From Planctomycetota bacterium (GTDB taxonomy: Bacteria > Planctomycetota > Phycisphaerae > Phycisphaerales > Phycisphaeraceae), in assembly GCA_029267795.1 (NCBI GenBank), contig JAJUHR010000080.1:1-7716 (forward strand): a stretch of DNA of 7,716 nt, read 5' to 3'. The stretch's first letter is position 1; each line of letters starts with the position of its first letter. The notes under the pieces are model-generated. The model saw only the letters and a list, made by a program, of their open reading frames with translations. It had not been told where the DNA came from and did no database searches. This document shows, piece by piece, positions 1 through 6,857 of this stretch. The position numbers were made by a program, and so were the translations under genes.

Positions 1-609
1 AGCGGCTTCTGGCGGCGGGATCAAGCCGAAGTTTGGAGCATCGGCGTCAAAGACGGCGAAATGTTGAGATTGCATATTCGCCGGGCCGATGTCCGGGATC
101 GTGATCGAGGCCCCGTCGGGCATGCCGGCGAAGTCCCGGCCCGCGCGCGGGTCCACATCCGTCACCGTGATATCGAAGAAAACGTCAAAAAAGCTGTTCA
201 CGAAGAACGGTTGGCCGTCCAGCTCAGCCGGATTAATCGGCGGCAGGCTGTCGCCGTTTCCGTTAGACAGCGGCGCCGACTCGGGCACTCCCTGGAAGGC
301 AAAGACCTGCCCCAGCGATCGCGGCCCGGGGTTGATCGGCCGCTGTGAGGCGAGCGTGATCGCAACCCCGGAATTGACCAGCCCGTACCCGTTGATGCTG
401 TCGCCCAGCGCGTTATTCGGGTCGCTGGCCAGGGGGATCGGGAATGGCCCGCCGGTAAGGTTGAGGCTCAACAGCTCCGTGTCGAACTGGATAGGCGCCT
501 CAATGATTACGGCACGAACCTGGGAGGTGATCCCGGAGCCAGTCACAGCGAGTACAAAAGCCGCGGCGCCCCAGAGGAACCGGCGTCGAGCGTCACGCTT
601 GCACGTCAT
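1..609 (-). CDS. Exported protein of unknown function, Tat-like signal peptide, 3' end missing
   Basis: The reading frame is open from an ATG at 609 to the left edge, giving 203 codons with no stop, so the C-terminus is missing. The start is supported by a purine-rich AAAGGGGA ribosome site ending 5 bases upstream. The N-terminus reads MTCKRDARRRFLWGAAAF. It has a basic n-region, an RRxFL motif at residues 9-12 (the core of a Tat signal), a hydrophobic stretch to about residue 28 and a likely cleavage site after VRA at residue 33. The mature part is rich in Asn, Gly, Pro and Asp (for example DPNNALGDSINGYG), with hydrophobic beta-like strands and few Lys, as in secreted beta-sandwich proteins. 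I do not recognise the family. A C-terminal PEP-CTERM or similar sorting signal would lie outside the window. It has its own promoter upstream (662-690). Export is well supported; function is unknown. Confidence 0.72.
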   Translation of the reverse strand, partial: MTCKRDARRRFLWGAAAFVLAVTGSGITSQVRAVIIEAPIQFDTELLSLNLTGGPFPIPLASDPNNALGDSINGYGLVNSGVAITLASQRPINPGPRSLGQVFAFQGVPESAPLSNGNGDSLPPINPAELDGQPFFVNSFFDVFFDITVTDVDPRAGRDFAGMPDGASITIPDIGPANMQSQHFAVFDADAPNFGLIPPPEAA

Positions 610-661
610 GGCTTTCCCCTTTCTTCAAGCATCGAGATGCGCGTACCAAACTTTCGACCTC

Positions 662-690
662 ATTGTCCTCATTTCGGGTTTTTCAGTCAA
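662..690 (-). promoter_or_regulatory. Sigma70-like promoter for the exported protein gene at 1-609
   Basis: On the minus strand the -35 hexamer TTGACT (685-690) and the -10 hexamer GACAAT (662-667) are separated by exactly 17 bases. The matches to the consensus are 5 of 6 and 4 of 6. Transcription would begin near 655, leaving a leader of about 46 bases that contains the AAAGGGGA ribosome site. The spacer and -10 box carry a short direct repeat (AATGAGG twice, 9 bases apart). No transcript data; called from spacing and position only. Confidence 0.5.
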
Positions 691-726
691 GAAAAATAGC
701 GAAGAAGGATCGGCTCGGTGGCGGCT

Positions 727-749
727 GTGGTGGAGTGAAACGGCACCAC
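727..749 (-). terminator. Possible hairpin after the TIM-barrel gene (weak terminator candidate)
   Basis: A perfect 6-base stem (GTGGTG paired with CACCAC) encloses an 11-base loop, about 77 bases beyond the stop of the gene at 826-2886. No T-run follows on the minus strand, so it is not a classical intrinsic terminator. It could be a weak or Rho-assisted 3' end structure, or chance. The rest of the 610-825 gap holds the promoter for the next gene and a doubtful 39-codon ORF. Confidence 0.2.
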
Positions 750-825
750 GGGAACAACCGAGGCATCGCTGCGCCGGCCCCAGCCGTCTCTCATTTCAAA
801 ACCCATGCACCTCAACGAACCATGC

Positions 826-2886
826 TCAGCGACTTGCTGCCGCGGCACCTGGCTCTCCGGGCGGTTCCGAGGCGGCTTCTTGTTCCGTAGCCTCGGACTT
901 CCGCCGGTACGTTTGGTCGAAATGGATCGCGATGCCCGTGTAGCTCTCGAACTTGCCGAAAAAGTCTTCCGCAGCCGCCACCTGCAGTTTCAGGTCCTGG
1001 AAGCTCACACTGGCAAAGGTGATCTTCGGCAACATGGTGCTTGTGGCGATGAAAGCGGCGTACTCCCTGTTTGTAGTGGGGTCTGTCACGTCTTTCCGGC
1101 GCAAGTCGTGCCACTCCAGTTCGCCCGAGGCCCCCGACTTTAAGCTTCGCAGGATATCCGGGACTTGCCGCGCGTACTTCGCATACCCGGAGGCCCCCAA
1201 CACCTGGGCAATCTGAACCACGGTGTCGTGGGCCCGGGCCTGCTGCTCCTGGGTGGGTGACTCCGGCAGCTCGATCCCCACGTGAACCGACATGCCGTCA
1301 TCGAACACTTGAACTCGGAACCCGTTCACCCGGCTCAAGTACGTCAACCCGATGCTGCGATCCTGCAGGACCTGTTCGAACGCCTCCCGCGGCAGCCCCA
1401 ACGCGAACCACACCTGCGTCGGGCGATACGCGAACGTCTCGATGCCCATGAAGACCTTGGCTTGCTTGACCCGGTCGGCGTACTCCAGGATGTCCTTGCC
1501 GTGGGCGATCATCCCGTCGGCCCCATCGGCGGTGTTGCGATAATTCATGATCCCCACGTTGTCGAGCATATCGATGCAGTGGTAGCTGGCGGCCTTGCGC
1601 TGGCCGCGGAACTCCACCTCGCCGACGATCCGCCCCGTCGCCGGGTCGCGGGCCTGCCACCAGAACGGGATGTCGATGCCGAACTCCATCTCGGATTGTT
1701 CACGCACCCGCCGCTGGCACTCGGCGTTCAGCTCCAGGAACTCACGCAGGATCTGCTGACGCCGGTCCCAGTCGTGCCAGCCGACCAACAGGTACGGCTC
1801 GTTGTCGAAGTGGATCCCGTCGAAACGCTCCTGCGGCGGCGATTCCCGATTGAACGCGATCAACGCGTCCACGATCGCCAGCGGTGCATGGTGGTATGGC
1901 TTCTGGGCGTACTCGGGGTACCCATCCAATGCGTGCACCTCCAGCCCGGCCTCGTGCGCAGCACGCAGGAATTGGCGCGTCTCTTGCGCCCGCTGGATCA
2001 CGCACCGCGTCGCGGGGGGCTGCTCGCCCGGCTTCGGCGCCTCGAAGCTCACCTGCGGTTCGAACGCGTAATAAATCTGAGCCCATATGTACTTGATCCG
2101 GTCGCGCTTGCAGAAGGCGAAGAACGCCTCACGAGCAGCAACGTCTTCCAGGAAACGGTCCGTCGCCCATACCCAGATCGCACGGGGATATTCGCGGCTG
2201 ATCGAACTCGTCACCGGCAGCTCCTCCGTCAGCGGCGTGGCAACCTCGACCGAGGTCTTGAAGCTGATGTCGTCCAGATAGATCGTGTAATCGCCCGCGG
2301 ACATGAACTCAAGGGTCATCCCCCCCAACTGCCGAGGATCCAGGCGCAGGTTCTCCATTTCCCTTAGCGGCAGCAGCACCTCCTGCCACTCTGTCGTCAC
2401 CCCATGCGGCAGCAGATCGGAGGCGTAAGCGATCTGCACCGAATCTTCCTTCTCGATCCAGCGCCGGTCGGCCAGCTTGATCGCGAAGTCCTCGCCACCC
2501 CTGGCTCCCTTGACCCAGAAAGACAGGTACTGGTAACCCGTCGAGTCGAGGTATTTCGGCTCCTCGCTGCGGAAGTCGAAGAAATGCACCCAGACGCCGC
2601 AGAACCCCTCCTCTTCGCGGTAGGCCTGTACCCGCAGGCTCCGCCCGCCGCGCCCGCGGAAGACGTCGGTGGCTAAGAACGTGCTGGCGGTCGAAGGCGA
2701 CGACTCGAACTTGTTGTAATAGCCGCCCAGCCGGTTCTGAATCCCCTCGTTGAAGTCTTCGATCATCAAGAGGCCCTGGGGCTCAGCGGCCGCGGCCTGC
2801 CCCGCTGGACAACACGACTCGGCCCCCGCCAGTAACGCCCCGGACCAAGTCGCCACGATCAAAGACACCAGCGCCAAGCTTCGCAT
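826..2886 (-). CDS. Exported TIM-barrel protein with N-terminal carbohydrate-binding-like domain; putative glycoside hydrolase
   Basis: A 686-residue protein. The ATG at 2886 is preferred over the in-frame TTG one codon upstream because AAGGA (2894-2898) lies 7 bases before it. Residues 1-22 form a Sec signal peptide with likely cleavage after AGA; there is no lipobox. Residues about 40-210 look like a beta-jelly-roll of the CBM11/CIA30 type: it begins MIEDFNEG and ends with the typical YTIYLDDISF strand. Residues about 230-530 show the strand order of a TIM barrel: AIWVWA, KYIWAQIYY, LEVHALDGY, FDGIHFDNEP, FGIDIPFWW, VGIMNYR, KVFMGIETF and a last strand near GLTYLSRV. Asn362-Glu363-Pro364 ends strand 4 and Glu483 ends strand 7, the positions of acid/base and nucleophile in clan GH-A glycosidases. 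Residues 530-660 are an unassigned C-terminal domain, followed by a Glu/Pro/Ala-rich tail. Export is firm, the fold is likely, and hydrolase activity is inferred. Confidence 0.85.
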   Translation of the reverse strand: MRSLALVSLIVATWSGALLAGAESCCPAGQAAAAEPQGLLMIEDFNEGIQNRLGGYYNKFESSPSTASTFLATDVFRGRGGRSLRVQAYREEEGFCGVWVHFFDFRSEEPKYLDSTGYQYLSFWVKGARGGEDFAIKLADRRWIEKEDSVQIAYASDLLPHGVTTEWQEVLLPLREMENLRLDPRQLGGMTLEFMSAGDYTIYLDDISFKTSVEVATPLTEELPVTSSISREYPRAIWVWATDRFLEDVAAREAFFAFCKRDRIKYIWAQIYYAFEPQVSFEAPKPGEQPPATRCVIQRAQETRQFLRAAHEAGLEVHALDGYPEYAQKPYHHAPLAIVDALIAFNRESPPQERFDGIHFDNEPYLLVGWHDWDRRQQILREFLELNAECQRRVREQSEMEFGIDIPFWWQARDPATGRIVGEVEFRGQRKAASYHCIDMLDNVGIMNYRNTADGADGMIAHGKDILEYADRVKQAKVFMGIETFAYRPTQVWFALGLPREAFEQVLQDRSIGLTYLSRVNGFRVQVFDDGMSVHVGIELPESPTQEQQARAHDTVVQIAQVLGASGYAKYARQVPDILRSLKSGASGELEWHDLRRKDVTDPTTNREYAAFIATSTMLPKITFASVSFQDLKLQVAAAEDFFGKFESYTGIAIHFDQTYRRKSEATEQEAASEPPGEPGAAAASR

Positions 2887-2893
2887 CAAAAAG

Positions 2894-2898
2894 TCCTT
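2894..2898 (-). promoter_or_regulatory. Ribosome binding site deciding the ATG start at 2886
   Basis: AAGGA on the minus strand sits 7 bases before ATG at 2886 and 4 bases before the alternative TTG at 2889. The spacing favours the ATG. Confidence 0.65.
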
Positions 2899-2981
2899 AT
2901 GTTAAGTCGGCGCATTCGGCTCCCTGCCGGGGCGCCTGCCGACCCCTGTGTGCAACACCCAGCCCGCCGCTTACCCATCGA

Positions 2982-3293
2982 TCATTCTAACGAGGACAAC
3001 AGCTCGGCCATCTCGTTATACGCGTGATCGTCACCTATCCGCTTAGCGACCTCCATGCCGTGGCCGAGCACCTCACGAGCCGCCGCGGCGCTGCCTTGCC
3101 CGGCATGCAACCTGGCTTTCTGGTAGTACGCGTAACAATATCGCGCGTCGATCGCCAGCGTTTTGTCCAGCCAATCAACCGCCTGCCCCAGCTGGCCTTG
3201 CTTAGCGTACTCCATCGCGATGCCGTAGGTGCAGAACGGGTCTTTGGGATCGGCTTGATGGAGTTGAAGAAGCTGTTCCAATCGAGCGGGCAT
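2982..3293 (-). CDS. Small tetratricopeptide-repeat protein
   Basis: A 103-residue protein, almost entirely TPR. Repeat 1 is about residues 18-51 (YGIAMEYAKQGQLGQAVDWL, with the usual A, G and A positions). Repeat 2 is about residues 52-86 (YYQKARLHAGQGSAAAAREVL). Residues 87-102 form a capping helix. There is no signal peptide or membrane segment, so it should be cytoplasmic. TPR units bind peptides or partner proteins; none is identified here. Short stand-alone TPR proteins of this form are, from memory, common in planctomycetes. ATG at 3293 follows GGAG by 5 bases. It starts 83 bases after the kinase gene stop and ends 95 bases before the TIM-barrel gene, so it may be read through from the kinase gene. 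Its role is unknown. Confidence 0.85.
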   Translation of the reverse strand: MPARLEQLLQLHQADPKDPFCTYGIAMEYAKQGQLGQAVDWLDKTLAIDARYCYAYYQKARLHAGQGSAAAAREVLGHGMEVAKRIGDDHAYNEMAELLSSLE

Positions 3294-3376
3294 GGCGTCT
3301 CCGGAGCCCCCCCTCTGAAAAGGGCGGCCAGCGTAGCCTCCTGAAAAGTTACGACTTGAGCCAGCCAGAGTTCGGT

Positions 3377-6300
3377 TTATCGGGAACTCGCAGCAAGTGG
3401 CCTCTGTGGGTTTTGATGGTCCGCACTGATCAAGCGAGTGTCAACGGGGCTGTTAGCCATCGTGCCCACGTCGGTAGAAGGAAAAGTGTTGATCAGTCCG
3501 GCAAAGATGTCTCTCAACTCATCCTCGTCCAACGGTTCTTCGAACGGCTCATACGTTTGGGGTGAAATCGAGGCGCGGATCCCCGACACCGCATAGGCCA
3601 GCGAACGCAGATGCTCAATCGTCCAGTCGGTGGGGGTAATGTTCCAAAGGTATGCTGAGTGATTCGCGCTAACGGTCAGGATCTGGGTCCCGTCCGGGCT
3701 AAAACAGGCTTGCTTCATCCCGTAGGGGTCTCCCCAATCGCTGTTTGCGGATTGCCCGTGGGGTTGCCTACCGTCGTTCTGCAAAGGCGGGGTGATCTGC
3801 TTAGCTGTCCTGGCATCCCAGACTCGCGCGGTTCCGTCCTTACTGGCCGTGACGACAAGCTCTCCATCGGGGCTAAAGGCAGCACTCCAAACCTCATCTT
3901 CATGCTTCATCGGCATGGTCACCTTTTGCCGCCCCGTTTTGACATCCCAAATCTGGGCAGTTCCGTCGTCGGAGGCGGTCACGAGGAAGCTGCCGTCGGA
4001 GCTGAACCGAACGGAGCGAACCGCTTTTCGATGTCGCAAGGGGGGGCAGGTTAAGCGGCCGGTCTGAGTGTCCCACAGCTTTGCGGTCGCATCGCCCCCA
4101 GCCGTGGCGAGCAGCTTACCGTCCGGGCTGAAGCACACATCGTGAACCCAACGCCTCTCTTCATGGCCGAAGATCACAGGTGTTGATTCGGACTGCCCTA
4201 AGGCCCAGAGGCGCGCGTTGCCATCGCCACAAGCAGTCGCCACCCGATGTCCATCGGGGCTGAACCGGGCGCAAGGGACCCAGCCCGGGTGTCTCAACGG
4301 CGGACAGAGCATGGCCGAGTTCGCTAAGTCGAACACGTGCACGCTGCCTTCCCCGCCAGCGATCAGGAGGTTCTGTCCATCGGGGCTGAACGAGACGGAG
4401 GTGATCCATTTCCCGTGCTCAGGTGTCACGGTGACAAGAGTGCCATTGGGCACCTGCCATACGCGAGCGACCCGATCCGCCCCGCCGGTAGCAAGACGCT
4501 TCCCATCGGGGCTGAAAGACGCGCATTTCACTGCCCACTTCCTTCCGCCTCGGTCGTGCACGAGCGGGGGGGTGACCGCTGCCCCGGTACGAACGTCCCA
4601 GACGCACGCTGTAAGATCTTCACTGACGGTCACGAACCACAGACCGTTAGGGCTAAACTCCGCATAGTGGATCGAGTCAGAGTGCTTCACCGACGGCGGC
4701 GACAAAGCACCACCCGCTGCTGCAAGCCAAAGGCCCGAGCCGTCGCCCGGGGCCGTGACCTCGATTCCCATCCCCGTCTTAAGGAGGGTCTTGGGTTGCC
4801 CTGCTTCGCGGAGCACGCTGATCGGGCACGGGATTTGCCGGATCGTGGTGGCGATCTGGGTGCGAAGCATCTGGGCTTCGCGAGACCTCGGGACGGATGC
4901 TTCACCCTCCAATGCCGTCACCCAATAGGGCAGCGCCTTGACCAACTGACCATTGATCATCAGCTCCGTCCCGTGTTGTGCCGCTTGGCGGGACATAATC
5001 TCCCGGCGACGTTGGAGGCTGTCGTAACCGGATACGATCACCCAGGCGAGGGCAGCGATCAGGGCGCAAGCCGCTAATGCTCTGTTCAGTCGATAGCTGA
5101 ATCGCCTGGCGTGGAGTTTGCGAAGCCGCTGCGCTAGCGCGTGGGCATCACCCAATCGTCGAGCCGGATCTCCTTCCACGCACCACCGGATGTCCTCTCG
5201 CAGCGGGCGGTCCTTGACGTGTCTTTCCCAACCGGTGGCCAGAGGCCGGTGTAGATCCCCGACAGCCATCTGATAGAGCAGAACCCCCAACGCGTAGACA
5301 TCGCTCTTCTCGGTGCACGTTCGACCGTTCTGAAGCAGTTCCGGGGCGGCGTACATCGGCGTGCCGGAGTTGTTCAAGCTTTGGTCCGTGGCAACGCTGG
5401 TGATATCGCCGGATGGTTTGCGGCAGCAGCACTCCGACATGCGCCCGATTCCGAAGTCGCTCAGCTTCGGCCGCGGCGATCCATCCGGCCCCCCTTCGAA
5501 GATCAAAATATTCGATGGTTTGATATCGCCGTGAATCACACCGACGCCATGCGCAGCGGCGACGGCTTCAGCGGTTTGCTCCACCAGGCTCAGTCGGGTA
5601 GGGACGGGGACCTTATCGATCCCGCCATGAGAGTCCGCCCAGGTCCGCAGATCGCCCCGGTCGGTGAATTCACATTGGAGGAAGTAAGGTGGCTGGTCCA
5701 AGTGGACGTGGAAAACCTTGGCGATATCGGGCCGATCGTGCAGATTCTCCCGCAAAAGTTCGAACAACTTCATTTCCCGCTTGAGCGACCGGACACGCTC
5801 AGCCTTAAAACAGAACTTGAACACACACCGGCTCTTCAGCCGCTCGTGGTGGGCGAGCCAGACTTCTCCGAAGCCCCCCTCGCCTAGCTTGCGGTCAAGA
5901 ACCCAGTGGGTGTAATCTGGAATTTGCGTCCCCACCGCAGGCCGCCAACCGTAGAATTCCTCCTCCCCGGGGACGATGGCTCGATGCGCATGAGCTGAAT
6001 TATCCGGAGCACACAGCGGCGAGATTCCCTCGATCCCCACCTCAAACACGTTGAGTAGCTTATCGATGCCCTTAAATTGATAAGGGCCGTGATCTAACCA
6101 CCGGAGGTTTGCGGGAGCCGTGTGTTCACCGGCCCATCGCAGCTGTCTCACGTATTGCCGCGCATCGTTGAAGACTTGCTGGGTAACCAGGATCTGTCCA
6201 GCTTTAGCTAGGCATTGAAGCCTCGAGGCCAAATCCACGGCGATACCGAAATAGTCCACCCTACCTTGGCTGTCTGTCAGCTCATCCACTTCCCCGATGT

Positions 6301-6610
6301 GGATACCGATACGGACTCTGAACGGGGGATCCAAGTCTTTGCACCACGGCGCGTTCCAGAGCAACACGTTGAAACGCAGCATCGCTTCGACAGCAGCGCT
6401 GGGGGTGGGAAACAGGGTCATAAATCCATCGCCGGTGTTCTTGTGGATCTGAGCCCCGTCGATGGAATGAACCACCGATTCGAATAACCGGTCGTGCTTG
6501 ACGAGGAGCGAAGTGTAACCCGGGTTGCCAAAGCGGGACTTCAGAGCCGTCGACCCCACGATGTCGGTGAAGACCACCACTGCCACCTTGGATCGCGTCG
6601 GCTCTGACAT
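3377..6610 (-). CDS. Class III nucleotide cyclase - Ser/Thr kinase - TM - WD40 fusion protein
   Basis: A 1077-residue protein. Cyclase domain, about 8-190: metal Asp16 (FTDIVGST) and Asp61 (GDG), adenine-type Lys57 and Asp119, Arg130; the usual transition-state Asn is Asp126 (AVDLASR). The domain ends with the family's QFKGIDKLLNVFEVG. Kinase, about 236-500: glycine loop GEGGFGEV (243-250), Lys265, Glu279, HGDIKPSN with Asp362 and Asn367, DFG 385-387, APE 422-424, Asp437. HGD instead of HRD makes it a non-RD kinase. One membrane helix spans about 509-527, then a helical linker and eight WD40 repeats (about 647-990). An acidic C-terminal tail resembles the tail I recall from planctomycete WD40 kinases. 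The N-terminal enzymes are expected in the cytoplasm, the propeller outside. The start is ATG at 6610: a TTG at 6676 in the same frame lies at the transcription start, upstream of any leader. No good ribosome site is seen at normal distance; GGGAGG is 23 bases upstream. Domain calls are firm; activity is not proven. Confidence 0.93.
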   Translation of the reverse strand: MSEPTRSKVAVVVFTDIVGSTALKSRFGNPGYTSLLVKHDRLFESVVHSIDGAQIHKNTGDGFMTLFPTPSAAVEAMLRFNVLLWNAPWCKDLDPPFRVRIGIHIGEVDELTDSQGRVDYFGIAVDLASRLQCLAKAGQILVTQQVFNDARQYVRQLRWAGEHTAPANLRWLDHGPYQFKGIDKLLNVFEVGIEGISPLCAPDNSAHAHRAIVPGEEEFYGWRPAVGTQIPDYTHWVLDRKLGEGGFGEVWLAHHERLKSRCVFKFCFKAERVRSLKREMKLFELLRENLHDRPDIAKVFHVHLDQPPYFLQCEFTDRGDLRTWADSHGGIDKVPVPTRLSLVEQTAEAVAAAHGVGVIHGDIKPSNILIFEGGPDGSPRPKLSDFGIGRMSECCCRKPSGDITSVATDQSLNNSGTPMYAAPELLQNGRTCTEKSDVYALGVLLYQMAVGDLHRPLATGWERHVKDRPLREDIRWCVEGDPARRLGDAHALAQRLRKLHARRFSYRLNRALAACALIAALAWVIVSGYDSLQRRREIMSRQAAQHGTELMINGQLVKALPYWVTALEGEASVPRSREAQMLRTQIATTIRQIPCPISVLREAGQPKTLLKTGMGIEVTAPGDGSGLWLAAAGGALSPPSVKHSDSIHYAEFSPNGLWFVTVSEDLTACVWDVRTGAAVTPPLVHDRGGRKWAVKCASFSPDGKRLATGGADRVARVWQVPNGTLVTVTPEHGKWITSVSFSPDGQNLLIAGGEGSVHVFDLANSAMLCPPLRHPGWVPCARFSPDGHRVATACGDGNARLWALGQSESTPVIFGHEERRWVHDVCFSPDGKLLATAGGDATAKLWDTQTGRLTCPPLRHRKAVRSVRFSSDGSFLVTASDDGTAQIWDVKTGRQKVTMPMKHEDEVWSAAFSPDGELVVTASKDGTARVWDARTAKQITPPLQNDGRQPHGQSANSDWGDPYGMKQACFSPDGTQILTVSANHSAYLWNITPTDWTIEHLRSLAYAVSGIRASISPQTYEPFEEPLDEDELRDIFAGLINTFPSTDVGTMANSPVDTRLISADHQNPQRPLAASSR
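3641..4672 (-). repeat. Eight WD40-encoding tandem repeats
   Basis: Eight copies of a repeat unit lie inside the kinase gene. Each contains a version of FSPDG followed, about 20 residues later, by a W/F-D-like end (VWD, VWQ, VFD, LWA, LWD, IWD, VWD, LWN). At the DNA level, on the plus strand, the core ccatcggggctgaa recurs exactly at 4251, 4377 and 4503, 126 bases (42 codons) apart, and with changes near 3690, 3866, 3994, 4121 and 4647. The last spacing is longer because of an insert before the eighth repeat (around NDGRQPHGQSANSDW). Eight units would make a 7- or 8-bladed propeller, a protein-binding platform. Confidence 0.9.
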
Positions 6611-6678
6611 GGGGACGTCCCAGCGATTCTGAGCCTCCCTCCAAAGAGATAGGTTTTTTAAGTGGTTCGTCAGCAAAA

Positions 6679-6707
6679 ATTATACATCGGGAGTTCACGA
6701 TCACCAA
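6679..6707 (-). promoter_or_regulatory. Sigma70-like promoter for the cyclase-kinase gene
   Basis: On the minus strand a perfect -10 box TATAAT (6679-6684) and a -35-like TTGGTG (6702-6707, 4 of 6 matches) are separated by exactly 17 bases. Transcription would start near 6672, giving a leader of about 62 bases before ATG 6610. This placement excludes the upstream TTG at 6676 as a start codon and shows that the gene can be expressed apart from the stress protein gene upstream. Confidence 0.6.
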
Positions 6708-6827
6708 GGCGATTTCCAGGGATCGTCGATCCCACCGCGACGTCCAAAACCCGACGATCCGACCGCCATGTCGCCGGTGCCTAACACCCATGCGCGTTTA
6801 AACGGTCGTGGGGCAACACACACAGCC

Positions 6828-6845
6828 GCGGCAGAAGCGTGCCGC
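6828..6845 (-). terminator. Hairpin 12 bases after the stress protein stop (possible terminator)
   Basis: A perfect 6-base GC-rich stem (GCGGCA paired with TGCCGC) closes a 6-base loop. It begins 12 bases beyond the stop of the stress protein gene. The bases that follow on the minus strand are GGCTGTGTGTGTTG, T-rich in part but without a T-run. The position suits a 3' end; the sequence is not a textbook terminator. Elsewhere in the 247-base gap (6611-6857) I see only the promoter and two short palindromes. Confidence 0.35.
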
Positions 6846-6857
6846 AGAGGGGGGCCA

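Noticed and set aside
89..943. Plus-strand open frame of 284 codons
   Set aside because: Antisense to the exported protein gene, the promoter gap and the end of the TIM-barrel gene. Composition is Ser/Arg/Pro-rich and shows no domain.
1282..2367. Plus-strand open frame of 361 codons
   Set aside because: It lies wholly antisense to the TIM-barrel gene. Long antisense frames are common opposite GC-rich genes. The peptide is rich in Arg, Leu, Pro and Val without domain features, while the minus strand has a signal peptide, ribosome site and fold pattern.
2906..2943. Inverted repeat GTCGGC/GCCGAC with an inner GGC/GCC pair upstream of the TIM-barrel gene
   Set aside because: Only 6 bases of stem around a 26-base GC-rich interior; expected often in such sequence and not tied to a known riboswitch.
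2886..2978. Minus-strand ORF of 30 codons whose TGA overlaps the TIM-barrel start
   Set aside because: Very basic, low-complexity peptide without a ribosome site; the gap is short, so such a frame is likely by chance.
4337..5077. Plus-strand open frame of 246 codons, and similar frames at 3659-4667
   Set aside because: Antisense to the WD40 repeats; the repeated DNA units produce repeated open antisense frames.
6608..6676. TTG at 6676 as start of the cyclase-kinase gene, adding 22 residues
   Set aside because: TATAAT ends 3 bases before it, so transcription would start at or after this codon. The ATG at 6610 leaves the usual short lead before FTDIVGST.
6282..6791. Minus-strand frame of 169 codons beginning in the gap upstream of the cyclase
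   Set aside because: Most of it overlaps the cyclase domain in another frame, it crosses the promoter, and its Arg-rich peptide has no domain.
6795..6804. Perfect palindrome CGTTTAAACG in the gap after the stress protein gene
   Set aside because: Isolated, downstream of a gene and about 90 bases above the next promoter; no second copy seen in the window.
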